A DNA stretch of 64,000 bases from Anadara kagoshimensis (GCA_021292105.1 CM037870.1:19871424-19935423); one strand, 5' to 3'; shown: positions 35,561-46,884, counted from the stretch's first letter. Translations and numbers: made by a program. The notes: a model not told the origin generated them from the letters alone.

Positions 35561-37371
35561 ACATTTAACCAATAGCTAGTTTGTATTTATGTAATATATT
35601 TGTAACATTTTACCAAAATAAACGGATTCAAAGCCCCGCAAACCTTAATTCCACATTTAGAAAAAAAAAACGTATGAGTCTTGTTGATGGGAAAATTTAA
35701 AGTGTATCAGTGTCTTTAGGATATAATTTTAATGCTTAAAAATGTCTTTAGTGCACACCGCCTACTGTGACACGAGGCAAACAATTTTACAAGAGCCGCT
35801 CGCCTTTTTAATCTCCTTGTCTCACCTTTGATAGATGTTCTTTGTAATATTCCACAGCTTATTTTGTCTTAAACACGTTGTTTCTAAAATGACTAATTAT
35901 AATCTGTAATTCTCAATCAAGATACCGCATTTGATGTTTCGCAAAATGTGCGCGCTAGAAAAAAATTCGGCAGTTCTCGGACATTTCTGTCGAAGGCCGA
36001 AAAACTTCGATATTCTGCCCGATTGGTGGCGCTTTACGGAAGCATCCGGTTCGGATGACTAAAGGCTATAAGCGTTCAGCCTAGGAACTAGGCGCTTAAA
36101 ACAGTACTGTCGCACATATTGTTACTCTAACATTTTTTTAGTATTGGAATTTAATCTTTATTAGTGAAAAATGTAAATAATTTAACTACTTTTATGTGAC
36201 AATAATTCGATATTTTAAAAAATGAGAGACCGAGATACAAAAAATGCATTATTAACTTTGACATTTGATCTTGTACGTGTGTCTTACAAAATGTCTACTT
36301 TTATTTTGTAATAGCGTTTTCCACTACATTTTAGTCTAGTAACTTTTTCAATTATCTGGATGCATAGACGACTGAAGAATGAAATTCAAGTACCCAATTA
36401 GCAAGTTGATGTTATTATACAATGCTTGTTTCTTAGAAAACTCTACTCAAAATTCTGCCAATGGCATATTCTGATATATTTCCTTACCACCACTTAAGTA
36501 CATCTTTGTCCGACTTTTTTTTCTAAACCAATTACTTTCTTTCACATGACGAATTTGCAACTTGTCCAATAAAAATAAAATTGAAATTGATCCAGGTATA
36601 GATCGAGAGGGTAAAAACATTATGTCTTTTGGGAAAAAAATAAATCATGCAAAGGTTTTCTGACCTAAAGTTCAGCATTGTTTATGCTTCATTTAAACTG
36701 AAACCATTGGTATTTCAAAATATCGATCCAGTTTTTTGTTTTTTTTCTTGTTTTTTTTAAATAAAAGAATTTGAAATTCTGTCTTACGCATATGAACAGT
36801 AAGTGGGAAGTTTGAAAACAAAATCTCACACATGATGGACCTACCCAAAACCACACATATGTGGTTTTCTGACGTAGCTGATCGCACGAGTTTATTGTGC
36901 GGACGGATATATTACATGAGTGCGCTCTGCACATACCCTACCAAACTAAATGAAAAGCTTTCTTTGGCTTAATCTGTCGATGAATTCACAATCAACTATT
37001 TTATATTGAGATTTGATCTGATTCGAAAAATCTGATACCTGACTGGAAAAACTGCTAATGAAATAATTAAAGACAACAGATACAAATGTAACTCTTCGTT
37101 TAAACATCATTGGTTAACATTTTACTAATACCATCGTAAACACTGGGAAAAAAATTTAAAAACAAACATTGAGTTTACAAAATTATTTAACATCGTCCGC
37201 GATTCTCCCAACTCGAAAAATTCTCCCAACTTAATATGACGTCACATATGTTATAGTTCCGGCTACTATGGTGATACGGAAGATTGTATTGCACATGTGC
37301 GATATGGACCTTTGTATCACATGGCAAGAAAATCTAATGTATCGCTATAGTAAGATTCAATGGGTATGTGA
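35561..37371. other. AT-rich sequence with a small GC-richer patch, no feature recognised
   Basis: A GC-richer island of about 170 bp at about 35945-36115 contains gcgcgctag, ggtggcgctttacggaagca and taggaactaggcgcttaaaa. It has no ORF, tRNA-type box or match elsewhere in the window. The minus ORFs near 36700 are low-complexity lysine-rich translations of poly-T. Confidence 0.4.
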
Positions 37372-37520
37372 TAAAAAAGGAACTCACCCTTCCATAGCAC
37401 ATGACCTTACTTCCCTGGTGGAAGTTTGCGTGTTTAATTTGCCAATTTTCAAATATTGACCTTTTTTGGGATGGATTGGGATTTGGACTTGGACTGGTAT
37501 ATTTATATTCAATATGTAAA
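37372..37520 (+). repeat. Repeat A 3' copy, 5'-truncated
   Basis: Starts at aactcacccttccatagcac and continues with ttacttccctggtggaagtt, tgcgtgtttaatttgcca and ggatttggacttggactggt. Hairpin 2 is perfect. Overlapping ORFs in several frames here (37268-37674) derive from this repeat and the adjacent SINE. Confidence 0.8.
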
Positions 37521-37556
37521 GAGAGGTCGTATAGATTACCGTACATCTCAATGCAT

Positions 37557-37865
37557 AGGGACCACTGCAGTAGCTCAGTTGGTAGAGTGCTCGTTCCGTA
37601 ATTGGGAGGTCATGGGTTCGATCCCCGACCTGGTCTGACCCAAGACTTGAAAGTTGGTTCTGACTGACAAGCACTCGACTTTACGAAATGAAAGTGATGG
37701 GAACTTAAAATAAGCGAGGTCCCGTGTCACGGTAGGCTTGGCACGATAAAGAACCCTGCTATATAATACCATAAGCGCAAAATTTCTGCTCCTTCGCCTA
37801 TAGCTGGCGACTTTTCGATACAAGTGAAATTATTGACTGGTGCATTAAACACCATTACTCAATTC
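37557..37865 (+). mobile_element. S1 tRNA-derived SINE, complete
   Basis: The A box is TAGCTCAGTTGGTAGAGTGC (37571-37590) and the B box is GGTTCGATCCC (37616-37626). The body continues with aaatgaaagtgatgggaact, gaggtcccgtgtcacggtag, gcttggcacgataaagaacc and cttcgcctatagctggcgac, ending gtgcattaaacaccatta. The order and orientation-corrected sequence match the minus-strand copy at 13566. The element follows directly on a repeat A copy. The plus and minus ORFs across it are not genes. Confidence 0.88.
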
Positions 37866-38552
37866 AATGCCTAGATTCTAAACCTGCTAAGAACATACTT
37901 TTTCTGGTTTTTTTCTCCACCATTAAGCAATGTATTATTCATTTACAGTACAAGTAGTACACTTGTACTTACATAAACCTGTATCAATGTTACCAGAGAC
38001 CTTTGTTCTTTAGTGTTGAAGTGGTACCGAAACCTAATTAAAACTGGTCTCATAACGCATATAACTTATATGTATCCAAGCGTTGTACATGTCCTTGAAG
38101 TCTAACCTCGATTTGAACTTCATTTGCTTGATTTCCTTAATAAGCCCGAGGTCAAATATTAAAAAAAATAATGATTATTATATGTGTTTTCGAGTGAAAG
38201 TAAGTTTATCTTGCAAGATTGTTTCCACGTGAGAAGAAATGCTGAAATCGAGATTTAAAATTCGTGCTTAAGTATACTTATCACATCTGCTTGAAAAATT
38301 CTGTAATCCTCCTGATAATTTCCACATTTTAGATTTTGCGAATTGAAACCATACGACATCTGCGATTTTTTTTTATTCTTTGGTTAAAACCATGCGTTCT
38401 CCTCAATAATATTCAGGTTATTTGATTTAGGTTAAACTATTTAGTTTAATCCATTTATCGTAATTCTGTTACAAGGCCAATTTTCAAATTATAAATACGA
38501 ATGTTCGATTTTAAGATCTTGCTGGAACACACCATGAAGTTTTTAGTTCGGT
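37866..38552. other. AT-rich sequence, no feature recognised
   Basis: No recognisable feature. Confidence 0.5.
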
Positions 38553-38615
38553 TGTTTGTATTGTCGCTTAATGTCGCATCAACAATTTTCAGCTATTCGC
38601 ATCAAGAGCAAGTTT
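38553..38615 (-). repeat. S5-type SINE 3'-end fragment
   Basis: The text gtattgtcgcttaatgtcgc, then atcaacaattttcagctatt, then cgcatcaagagc matches the SINE tail found at 50850 and 51040 (gttgcttaacgtcgcatcaa, then caattttagctattcgc). Confidence 0.6.
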
Positions 38616-38980
38616 ATAAATCTCAAAGGATTTATTAAAGACCAAGTTCGTGTATGTGTGAGATGTGCCAATGTGTTTTATTGTCTGACTTGTACCAGCA
38701 CACACTCTGCGACTTTAAGGTGCTCACAAACATGATCAGTACGCCGCAGATAAGCATACCACTTCCTCCCCCAATTGCATTATAATGATACCGGTTGAAG
38801 GAGTCAAATTTGAGCATGATGAAGCATGCATATTATAATTAATTCAATTCGCATTGAAACAAAAGCGTATCAAAACCGCCTTAATCCTTTCCTTTTATAA
38901 GCAGACAAGGTTTATAATGTAAACAATGTGTTTAAAATGCAATGCATTTGAAGGCTTCTTTTACCAGTCTTAAAACAGCA

Positions 38981-39196
38981 CAGGCTTGTCGAATTTTTAA
39001 CATTTTAACACTGAGTTAACTTATTGGTGTTAAATTGGAAACTCATCTCGGCCCCTCGTCAGATATTTCTCGGCAGCATTTAGACAACAGTTATCGATAT
39101 CTCTGCAGATTTGTGACCAAAAGCTTTTGATATCGCGCACAATCGACAGCCCAACTCTTTTTCTTAAGTTCAAAGTTAAACTTTTAAACAGATCTG
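38981..39196. mobile_element. MITE family M1, copy 1 (216 bp)
   Basis: The left end is caggcttgtcgaatttttaa, then cattttaacactgagttaac. The right end reversed is cagatctgtttaaaagttta. Both match the M1 termini (cagacctgtcgaa...gtttaacact) of the copies at 46676 and 48337. TA follows the right end (39197-39198). The 68-aa minus ORF across the element is open but has no counterpart in the sister copies. Confidence 0.65.
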
Positions 39197-39424
39197 TACT
39201 ATGCACAAATATTCTGGGTTTTTTTGGAATCGGCAAAAATTTTAATCTGTAAAACTAGAACGGTTTATCCAGCCGTTTCACTAAATATTCTCTATTATGT
39301 AGAAGCTTAAAGGAATTGTCTCTTTGGAACCTATTCTGGCACTTCAGCTTTAGATGGTGACGTTTCGATATATAAATAAAATATTAGTAAATCTAGTTTT
39401 TTCTTCTAACAATTAACTATTTAA

Positions 39425-39720
39425 CGTCATATCTAAAATTAAAAGTATGAAATGAAGACGCATTGCCAAAAGTCTTGTATCACCAAATTGTAAAATTAAG
39501 GAAACGTTCATAACACTAAACCGTTTAATAGCTGTCTAATCCTGATTCTTGATTGGGATGTAAAACCAATTCAATCAATCAATCAATCTCTTCGAATCGT
39601 ATTTTTCTAAATAAATTGTTTTGCATAATATTCAAAATTAAAATTATGACATAAAGACGCATAGTCAACAATCTTATATTACAAAATTGACAAATTGAGG
39701 AAACGTCCATAATTCCAAAG
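39425..39720. repeat. Direct duplication about 195 bp apart, with a (TCAA)n tail between copies
   Basis: The text aaaattaaaagtatgaaatg, aagacgcattgccaaaagtc, then aaggaaacgttcataac recurs at about 39632 as aaaattaaaattatgacata, aagacgcatagtcaacaatc, then gaggaaacgtccataat. Between them gggatgtaaaacc plus (aatc)n at 39558-39588 looks like a SINE 3' end with tetranucleotide tail. Confidence 0.7.
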
Positions 39721-40507
39721 CGATTTATGGCTATACAAATGCGTTTTATGCCCACTCGATAATCGTTTAAGAGCCGTTTTACAGTTGAAAGGATGGTACT
39801 GTGCAATGTGTATTAGCAGAAATCCAAATAAATTTATTAGCCAATAAAAGCTTTTACAGCAATTCCAGTTGATTTCTGTTGGCTGAAAGCAATTCTGGAT
39901 TTTTTTAATTCTAAGTTCACTTAAAATCGCTTTTAGTAACCCATGGTTCCAGAATTGCAATCAACGAAAGAAATTGCTTGAAAAAATTAAATTGCCATGA
40001 AACATGTAAAGATCGCGTGTTAAGATTCTCTGATAATCAAAGTTACATAGGATCGTAAGATAGTTAGTTTTGCCTGAAATTATTCAGAAATACCACCAAA
40101 GAGCGTTTTAATAACGCATCATTTGGTACCTTTTACAAGTCATAAAATTAAACTTGTTTTTACCGAAATAAATGCCTTGGGGTATTTTAAGATTTGATTT
40201 TTCGATTTTTCTCTGATCAAATCATTTTATTTCAGTCTACAGTATATTTAGGGTTAATACGAAGGTTCAACAGTCTAGGAAAAAGGAATTTTATACGGAA
40301 AATAGGTTAAGTTCTGACTGTTGGAAAATGTTACATCCAGAAAGTTTCTTGGATGATTTTTCTGGATATGATGGGCAAACGAAAGCGTTGTCATAAGTTA
40401 TTATTATCTCGACTTGGGCCTCTGAAAATTTGAAATGGACTAGGTTAAGTGTTGCCTCAGGTGGCTATTGTCTAAACCTGGTTTCTGGGATTATAACTTT
40501 TAAACCC
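39721..40507. other. AT-rich sequence, no feature recognised
   Basis: The 75- and 93-aa minus ORFs here show no motif. Confidence 0.5.
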
Positions 40508-40720
40508 CACGCAAACTAGTTTGAGGGGGTATATAGGAATCACCAAGTCTGTCTGTCCGTGTAAAAATCATGTCCGAGCAATACTAGTATCTTAGAATTC
40601 CTTTAAACGACTGTCATAAAACTTGACGTGAATAATTCTTCATGGTGCAAAGGTGTGTCATGACCTTCAACCAAGGTCATATCGGAAAGGGAAATCATGA
40701 AATATGGGGACGGGTGGTAT
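40508..40720. repeat. Probable dispersed-repeat fragment
   Basis: The words actagtttgagggggtatat, aggaatcaccaagtctgtct, gtccgtg and gaccttcaaccaaggtcata are of a type I associate with dispersed repeats in mollusc genomes. No second copy is in the window, so this rests on recollection. Confidence 0.35.
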
Positions 40721-40934
40721 TTGGCTCTCAAGAAACAGTTCTAGGATAATTTGAAATATTATATTAATGTTCAATGCCCTGGCAACTGTTGTTCAAAAAT
40801 AATGTTTGACATAATCTCGCTGTAAATGTATGCGTTTCAACAAAAGTTGATATTATAAGTGGTCTTTAGTAGGACATAAATTGAAACAAAGTCGTACAAG
40901 TAAATAGTAAATCAACAACAAACACCTCAATTAA

Positions 40935-42205
40935 CAAGGGGAGGTAAAAAAGTTCATAGAACGGGGTGTATATTGCCGCAACAAACCATACGTTTTATTA
41001 TTATTATTCAATATAGTCCACATTAACCCCAATCCACTTTTCTTTCAGACTGTCTATACCTTTGAAATAGAAGTCTTCGGTTTGGTCTGAAACCATGCCT
41101 CCGTGGCAGGCTTAAGTCCATCATAATCAGGAAATCTGATTCCCCGTATATTGGATTTCAAATTTTATAAATGAGTGCCAAATCGGGACTGTAGGGTGGG
41201 TGATTAAGTTGTTCGAACTTGCATTCACGAATCGCTGCTTGTGCAATCCTTGACTTGTGCACAGGAGCATTGTCGTGAAGAAGCAATACCCATCAGCTCA
41301 ATTTTTCCCTCCTTTTTAATTTAATAGAAGCTTTCGGCTGCTTCATTAGATCAGCATAGTAAGCCCCAGTGATAGAGATTCCAGCAGGTTTATAATTGAT
41401 TAACAGAACACCCTTAGAATCCCAAAACACAGTGGCCTTGACTTTGCTGATGGTTTGGTTTTGAATTTCTTTGGTGGGGGTAAGCCAGGGTGCTTCCATT
41501 GCATGGACTCTTTTTTTTGGTTTCTGGGTCCCAATGATGAATTTATATTTCATCACCAGTTACTAAACGTTAAATGGAAGCTCTCAATGTTATCAATATA
41601 AATGCCAAGAAGCTCCCGACTTGACTGGAGTCTTTGGAAGCGATCCTGCAAATTAAGGTTTCTGAGGACCCATCTTGTGGATACTTTTGACATGCCAAGA
41701 TGCTTGTGGATAACCGTGTATACACTTCCATGTGAAATGTCACACTCCCTAGCTATGTCATCAATCCTAATTCGACGATCATTCATGATGAGGTCTCCAC
41801 AGACGTTGCAATTTCCTTTGTGATGGCATCAGCTGGCCGACCTGACCGTTAGTTATCCTTCAGTGAGGTGCGCCCACGTTTAAATCCAGCTGACCATTTT
41901 GTCACTGTGGAAAAGGCAGGACCACTGTCACCGTACACATCGGCCATTCGCCGGTGAATTTCTTTGGCATTTGATCCCTCTACTGTGAGGAACTTTATTA
42001 CTGCCCTAAACTCAACATTTTGATTTTCCATCATTGCTTGATGGTCACCAACTTTGAATGCTTTTGAGAATTACACAAATATGTTGTGACAAATAAACTT
42101 GATATGTTTAAAATTGCGGAATGTTGTGTTGTCTAAATAAGTAAAGAAAATGTGTGTTACACTTGGCTGAATACGCTGTTCTATGAACTTTCTGACTTCT
42201 CCTCG
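40935..42205 (-). mobile_element. Nearly full-length mariner transposon (1271 bp), inactive
   Basis: Terminal inverted repeats of 28 bp (40935-40962 and 42178-42205) match at 23 of 28 positions, both ending inward in AAGTTCATAGAAC (GTTCATAGAAC shared exactly). A TA follows the right end (42206-42207). On the left a TA lies one base outside (40932-40933), so the target-site duplication is nearly intact. The length equals that of typical mariners. The interior is a transposase reading frame on the minus strand with multiple lesions. A second relic end lies at 50083. Confidence 0.92.
41004..42034 (-). pseudogene. Mariner transposase pseudogene (DD34D type)
   Basis: Open blocks in several frames line up with a mariner transposase. 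At 42034-41849 lies the N-terminal helix-turn-helix region (ENQNVEFRAVIKFL, then KRGRTSLKD). A paired second helix-turn-helix follows at 41786-41553 (DDRRI-type start NDRRIRIDDIARECDISHG). Then come the first catalytic Asp in VTGDE, the WDPETKK motif, VFWDSKGVLL, the second catalytic Asp in LLHDNAPVHKS, and HPPYSPDLA. The third Asp, expected a few residues after PYSPDLAPS, is absent because of what looks like a small deletion at about 41170. The C terminus FYFKGIDSLKE...DYIE stops at 41004-41006. At least three in-frame stops and four frame changes, one in an A8 run near 41513, make it non-functional. Confidence 0.92.
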
Positions 42206-42881
42206 TATGTACAAACCACAATCTTAAAGCAATTTAAATGAACTCTCGCTTCGTTTTGACATAGGTGCACTATACTGCAAGAGCATGTGGTTTTTGCAAC
42301 ATATATTAAAGCCCAATCTGTCCCGATATTAGTGAACTAATTTTAAATAGGACCTAAAATTTTTCCTATATAATTTAGATTTGAATTTTGCGTGTATTTC
42401 ACAACAAAATCATGATTAATATGCAACTGTCGAGATTGTCAACATCATTCTGAGTTAGATTGTCAACATCTGAGTTCTCAACTTCTGTATTGTTGCATAA
42501 GACAATTTACAATAAATTAGACTGGTTATATGACTGTGCTTAATGTTATGTATTTGACATCGTTTTATTTTCCTGACTTTTCTCCAAAGGAACGGTGCAG
42601 AAAACCGGTGTACCTGAAAAAAAACCGACCGACATTAGGCAAGCGAAAGTCTCTCTCACAAGAATTTTTCCAATTTAGATTCTAACCTCTGCAGTGACTG
42701 GTGAAAGATGATGTGATCCACAAGAGCGCTTTTTGACACTCTGCTAACGAGAATACATGTACTTTCAATTAAATTGAAGATGTTAAGTATTTCATTTGCC
42801 GTGTTTCTGGTGCAGCAATCATTTTCACAGCCTTATTACGTAATTACTTTGTATTTTCTTATCTTATATAATAATATTCAA
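42206..42881. other. AT-rich sequence, no feature recognised
   Basis: No recognisable feature before the poly-A tract. Confidence 0.5.

Positions 42882-42928
<47 letters not shown>
42882..42928. repeat. Poly-A homopolymer, 47 nt
   Basis: Uninterrupted A from 42882 to 42928. I found no retroposed gene upstream that it would tail. The 61-aa ORF through it is a lysine-run artefact. The length could be inaccurate in the assembly. Confidence 0.95.
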
Positions 42929-42929
<1 letters not shown>

Positions 42930-43784
42930 ATTAAAAATAGAAATGAGAAAAATAAATAAAAAATTAACTGAAAAAGTTTACAGATGCAGTAATGAGAATG
43001 TATTTTTATTTATATATTTTTAGTTGCGTAACTATCTTTCTGTAAATGATCGTTTATTCGAATAAGTTCTATTGCTGGTCAAAGAGGACGATGTAGTTTG
43101 ATTTTTGATTTTTTTTAAATTTCTCTTTTAATGATGGCTAGCTGATTCGAATAAATTGTGTTGCTAGTCAAAGAGCAGAATACATTAAATATACGGTTTA
43201 ATTCGTAGCAGAAATGTGAAAACGAAAATTGTCATTAATCCTTTGGCATTTTTTTGAACAACAATAGCGGGAATCAAATGCCACGACGTATTTATACATA
43301 TCAATATATACATCTTGCAAACATCTCATTCACTAACTCAGAAACTGTTGAACGTAAAAACATAACTACTGAAATTGAATATTCATGTCAAGCATATTTG
43401 AACTGAATGCGGACGTCTAGCTTTGAATTCGCATCAGTGAATGGAACGTTTATTGAAACCAACACTGAAATGGAAATTTGGCTTATCATACTTTTAGATT
43501 TTTTTTTAATAAAATCAATTTATATGTCTGAAAAACATATTGTCTGCTGGATTCAAATTAATGTTACACATTTTAGGTGTGTTAATACTGTATGCACATT
43601 GCAATACGTGACAATAACGAAACCACACTACGACCGAGGCAATTAAATTGGATACTAATAGACAAATCTGATACGTCTAATATATTTACATTAGGCTAGG
43701 TATATTTTTTGTCAATTTAAGGTTTTTAAAAATATTTATTGGTTGCAATGTTACATTTCAACCTAAACATATGTTACACAAAAA
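42929..43784. other. AT-rich sequence, no feature recognised
   Basis: Short echo: ttcgaataagttctattgct, then ggtcaaagagga at about 43057 and ttcgaataaattgtgttgct, then agtcaaagagca at about 43146. Otherwise nothing is recognised; the 79-aa plus ORF at 43407 has no motif. Confidence 0.45.
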
Positions 43785-43786
43785 TG

Positions 43787-43857
<71 letters not shown>

Positions 43858-43864
43858 TGTGTGT
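43785..43864. repeat. Compound microsatellite (TG)n(AG)n(TG)n
   Basis: (TG) from about 43785 to 43801, (AG) from 43802 to 43855, then (TG) to 43864, without interruptions. Confidence 0.97.
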
Positions 43865-43879
43865 TATTTCAAATAAATG

Positions 43880-44340
43880 GTTTAATCGGGGATATGCCTA
43901 GACTTATCAAAGCCCGCACAAAGTTTTATGGTCGTCATCACAGTACAGTCGAACCTGCCTTAAGTGTCACCTTTATACTATAAGGGCCAGTAAATTGTAT
44001 CCGAATTGTTCTTTATTCATATAATCGAATCTGTATGTAAAGGCCACTTTTACTGGTTCCCTTAGGTGGCCTTTATAGACAGGTTTGACTGTTAATTAGT
44101 ATATTGTTTCTGTATCCCAAATTAGCCTGGGTATATTTGACGTCCCATAGTTCCTTTCATTCTCAGTTCTGATTCCATACGTGTTAGTTGAAGCTACATG
44201 GCTAAAGAGGATATATTTACCCGTTCGGAGCACCCGGCCTCACAGTCCTTGGAAAGTTCATGTGTTTGACTAAATATGCCAGTTTTCAAAGCTTTTACCT
44301 TGTTTTTTTTAAATTATGATTTGAACATGATTTCTGTATG
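43880..44340 (+). repeat. Repeat A copy split by a nested MITE
   Basis: The 5' part (gcctagacttatcaaagccc, then ttttatggtcgtcatcacag) ends at 43945. The 3' part resumes at about 44100 with tattgtttctgtatcccaaa, continues with gggtatatttgacgtcccat and gttcggagcacccggcctca, and ends near 44339. About 13 bp of the host repeat (gataagtttgatg) is missing at the junction. Hairpin 2 is decayed. Confidence 0.85.
43946..44091. mobile_element. Pogo-like MITE nested in repeat A (about 146 bp)
   Basis: The left terminus is cagtcgaacctgccttaag after TA (43944-43945). The right terminus reversed is cagtcaaacctgtctataaa. The second, subterminal repeat (aaggccac / tggcctttata) recurs on both sides, giving a long imperfect palindrome. 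The 24596 element belongs to the same family. Confidence 0.82.
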
Positions 44341-45453
44341 TTAATTTTTATTTATATATTTGAAAAAAAAAGCAAAGCAACATTTTTCTGTATTTTGCTA
44401 CTTGGGAGTTATACAATTCTACCAATGCAACAGTTATCGAAAGTCATATATATATATAGTCATATGACACTTTTTACATTTTACAACTTTCCCACTTGCG
44501 TGGCTTTTGTTATAAAATGAAAGTAATTTTCGAATGAACCCCGTTTTGACCTTGACGAAACAAAATATAATATAAAAAACACAAACAATCTTTGTAATTA
44601 ATTCATCTGAGGATTAGTATTTCTGTGCATAATACTGTCTGCTGTCATGTGTTTTTGTTGTTTATCAAAACAAAAACTAATTAAAATAATAAAAACAATT
44701 AATTCATAAATAAATTCATCCAAGGACGAAAACATTTATGTGTAACCCTGCTGTGACATGTTTTGTTGTTTATCCTAAAAATCTAAAAGGTTTCAGAAAA
44801 TTAATTAAAAACAGCTTAATGTCATTTTTTTCGGAAATTAGAATTTAAGTTTTTTGTTTAAATCCGGATATTTTTAGACAAAAACATTTCTTAAGATGAT
44901 CAAATATTTTGACTTGATCAATATGTGGTAATGTTAATCATCTGATAAACGAAATCCTAGTGAACGATTTTATTTCAAAAAGGGATCAAAATTCTTCTAA
45001 ACACTGACAGGTAATCAAGCAAATGAAACACATGCGCTAAAACGTTGATTAATATAGAATTTTAAGCAAGAAAACGCGTGTCTAAAAGATGAAAGCAAGG
45101 AAGCAATATTTCAGAGAGTGACAGGAGGTTGTCAGTTCGAATTAGAATTTTTTTGCTTTTATACACAATTTGTTTTAAGAGATGAGTTTGTAAGTTTTTA
45201 ATTTCCTAATTGAAAGCTGCTCAGATGGTAAAGATAACATGCAATATGTGAGAGATCAATCTGTAAGAAATGGCTCCGAAAATGTTAAATAAAAAAAATA
45301 AAAAAAACCCATAAAGTTTAACTAACACTTCAAAACTGTATTACTTGTTTACTTATTCTCTTCATTTCTCATGTAACATCAGGCTGTAACTCGTTTGATT
45401 TTCATTTAATTTGGTTTTTTTTTAAGTTTTAATTTTTACTGTATGGAGTAGTG
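44341..45453. other. AT-rich sequence, no feature recognised
   Basis: Two loosely similar blocks (ttaattcatctgaggattag at 44596, then aataaattcatccaaggacg at 44706, each followed by 'tgct..tgacatgttttgttgtttatc') suggest an old duplication of about 110 bp. Confidence 0.45.
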
Positions 45454-45560
45454 TCCCCCATGTCAAACCTCTATTTAGTTGGACAGGTAGCCTTCCCATA
45501 GCCTTCTTTCCCCCATGCCAAACCTCTATTCATTTGGACAGGTAGCCTTCCCATACCCTT
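45454..45560. repeat. Direct tandem duplication, 55-bp period
   Basis: The text tcccccatgtcaaacctcta, then tttagttggacaggtagcct, then tcccata starts at 45454 and again at 45509 with a few substitutions. At about 93 percent identity it is one of the youngest local duplications. Confidence 0.9.
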
Positions 45561-45954
45561 TGACATTCCTTGCTAAGGCAGCGAAACTATTTTTGTCATA
45601 GCTGAGGCAACTAGGACATGTTCCATACATTGATGGGTCTTCGCTTTACACCCTTGGGGTCACTGCTACTTCAAGAGCCCCTAATGTTTAACCTGAGGTT
45701 GCAAGTCAATAGTAACCATGCAGGGTCTAAAGGAGACACTGTTGGGGTCTTGGTGGTGCAGACATTTTGCACTAACAGAAGATCGGATATCATTTCACTA
45801 TCTATATAGTTCTTCAATTGCAGTAATCCGGATCTACCTACGCTTTTCACCACCCTATAATCTATAAGCTATCACCAATATACCCAAAACTAGTTAAATA
45901 TGTTAAATTTTGAAAAATATCAATTTTAAATATTAAGTTTTGGTTCTGTTTAAT
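45561..45954. other. Non-AT-rich stretch without a recognised feature
   Basis: Base composition at 45450-45830 is noticeably less AT-rich than the surroundings. The overlapping 60-63 aa ORFs on both strands (45618 plus, 45671 minus) lack splice signals or a known motif. Confidence 0.4.
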
Positions 45955-46195
45955 TTTTGTGACGATGGGGTAGCTCATTGGATATGAGTATGTTGGGGGT
46001 TTGAAACGATCAATGATCGGGTTTGTCAAAACTTGAAAAAAGTAATGACTGTTCTTGCCATTTTGGAAATAAAAATCACGGGTTCTTCTGAAAACATCTC
46101 ACAAACGATCTCACCCTAGGCATTGCACGCTAAAGACCCCTTTCATTTTGCCCCGAGTGCACTGCACTTTAAATCTAATGTACATGTATTTAAGA
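45955..46195 (+). mobile_element. tRNA-derived SINE S3, degenerate
   Basis: A-box-like gatggggtagctcattggat (45964) and B-box-like gggggtttgaaacg (about 45995) are spaced as in a tRNA. They are followed by attgcacgctaaagacccct and gccccgagtgcactgcac, a common SINE body style. Confidence 0.6.
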
Positions 46196-46675
46196 TATCA
46201 AGGGACATACGATTCTATAAATTGGTTTGCACTCTGCCTTTAACTATTGTAATCCGGATATACAGTATAGAGTCGTTTACGTTTGGGGACAATTTGTGGT
46301 AATATGGAACTTTCATTTTAATGTTAAAGGTGTTGGTTTTCATTTGAACATCATTTAGTTTCTTTCGAAAAATGCATGTTATTCTGAGAAATTCAAATGA
46401 TATCTGATTTTGCACTAAATGTTTTTTCAATAAAAATTTAAAAAAAAACAACAAAAATTCAGAAACTTGTGATAAATCTAAACTCTGATTGTTGACACAA
46501 AATGAGTTTTATATTCATTGTTAAAATAGTGAATTGCAAACTGATATTAGCAATTGAAGGTCATATGATCATCAATCTTTTTTCATTTGTCTTCATTCTG
46601 ATGTATACATATTTTTTAAATTAAAAAAGCTTCTTAAATTATTCGATTGGGAGTTTTCATTTACAAGGTTCAGCA
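46196..46675. other. AT-rich sequence, no feature recognised
   Basis: A 79-aa minus ORF has no motif. Confidence 0.5.
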
Positions 46676-46884
46676 CAGACCTGTCGAATGTTCAACACTA
46701 AGCTAACGAAAAAGGAGTAGAAGTTTCGGCTTCTGAATGGTCGAAATATGGATAACTTGTAGCCTAAAGCTGCCGAGAGATGGATAGCAGCTGCCAAAAA
46801 GCTGCTGAGATATAGCTTAATACAAGGGATCGAGATAAACACCAACTAATTCATTAGCACAGTGTTAAACCTTCGACAGGTCTG
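46676..46884. mobile_element. MITE family M1, copy 2 (209 bp)
   Basis: The left terminus is cagacctgtcgaatgttcaa, then cactaagctaacgaa. The right terminus reversed is cagacctgtcgaaggtttaa, then cactgtgctaatg. The inverted repeats span about 34 bp. TA follows the right end (46885-46886) and CA precedes the left. There is no coding sequence; the 62-aa minus ORF is a by-product. Confidence 0.85.

Noticed and set aside
37561-37635. tRNA gene-like sequence with A and B boxes
   Set aside because: The tRNA-like part runs directly into a SINE body shared with 13566, so it is a SINE head and not a functional tRNA.
41602-41823. 73-aa plus-strand ORF
   Set aside because: It is the antisense shadow of the mariner transposase helix-turn-helix region.
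42882-42928. Poly-A as the tail of a retroposed gene
   Set aside because: The upstream 600 bp have no ORF, SINE or repeat signature and no flanking duplication that I can see.
42774-42959. 61-aa ORF ending in a lysine run
   Set aside because: The lysine run is the translated 47-nt poly-A tract.
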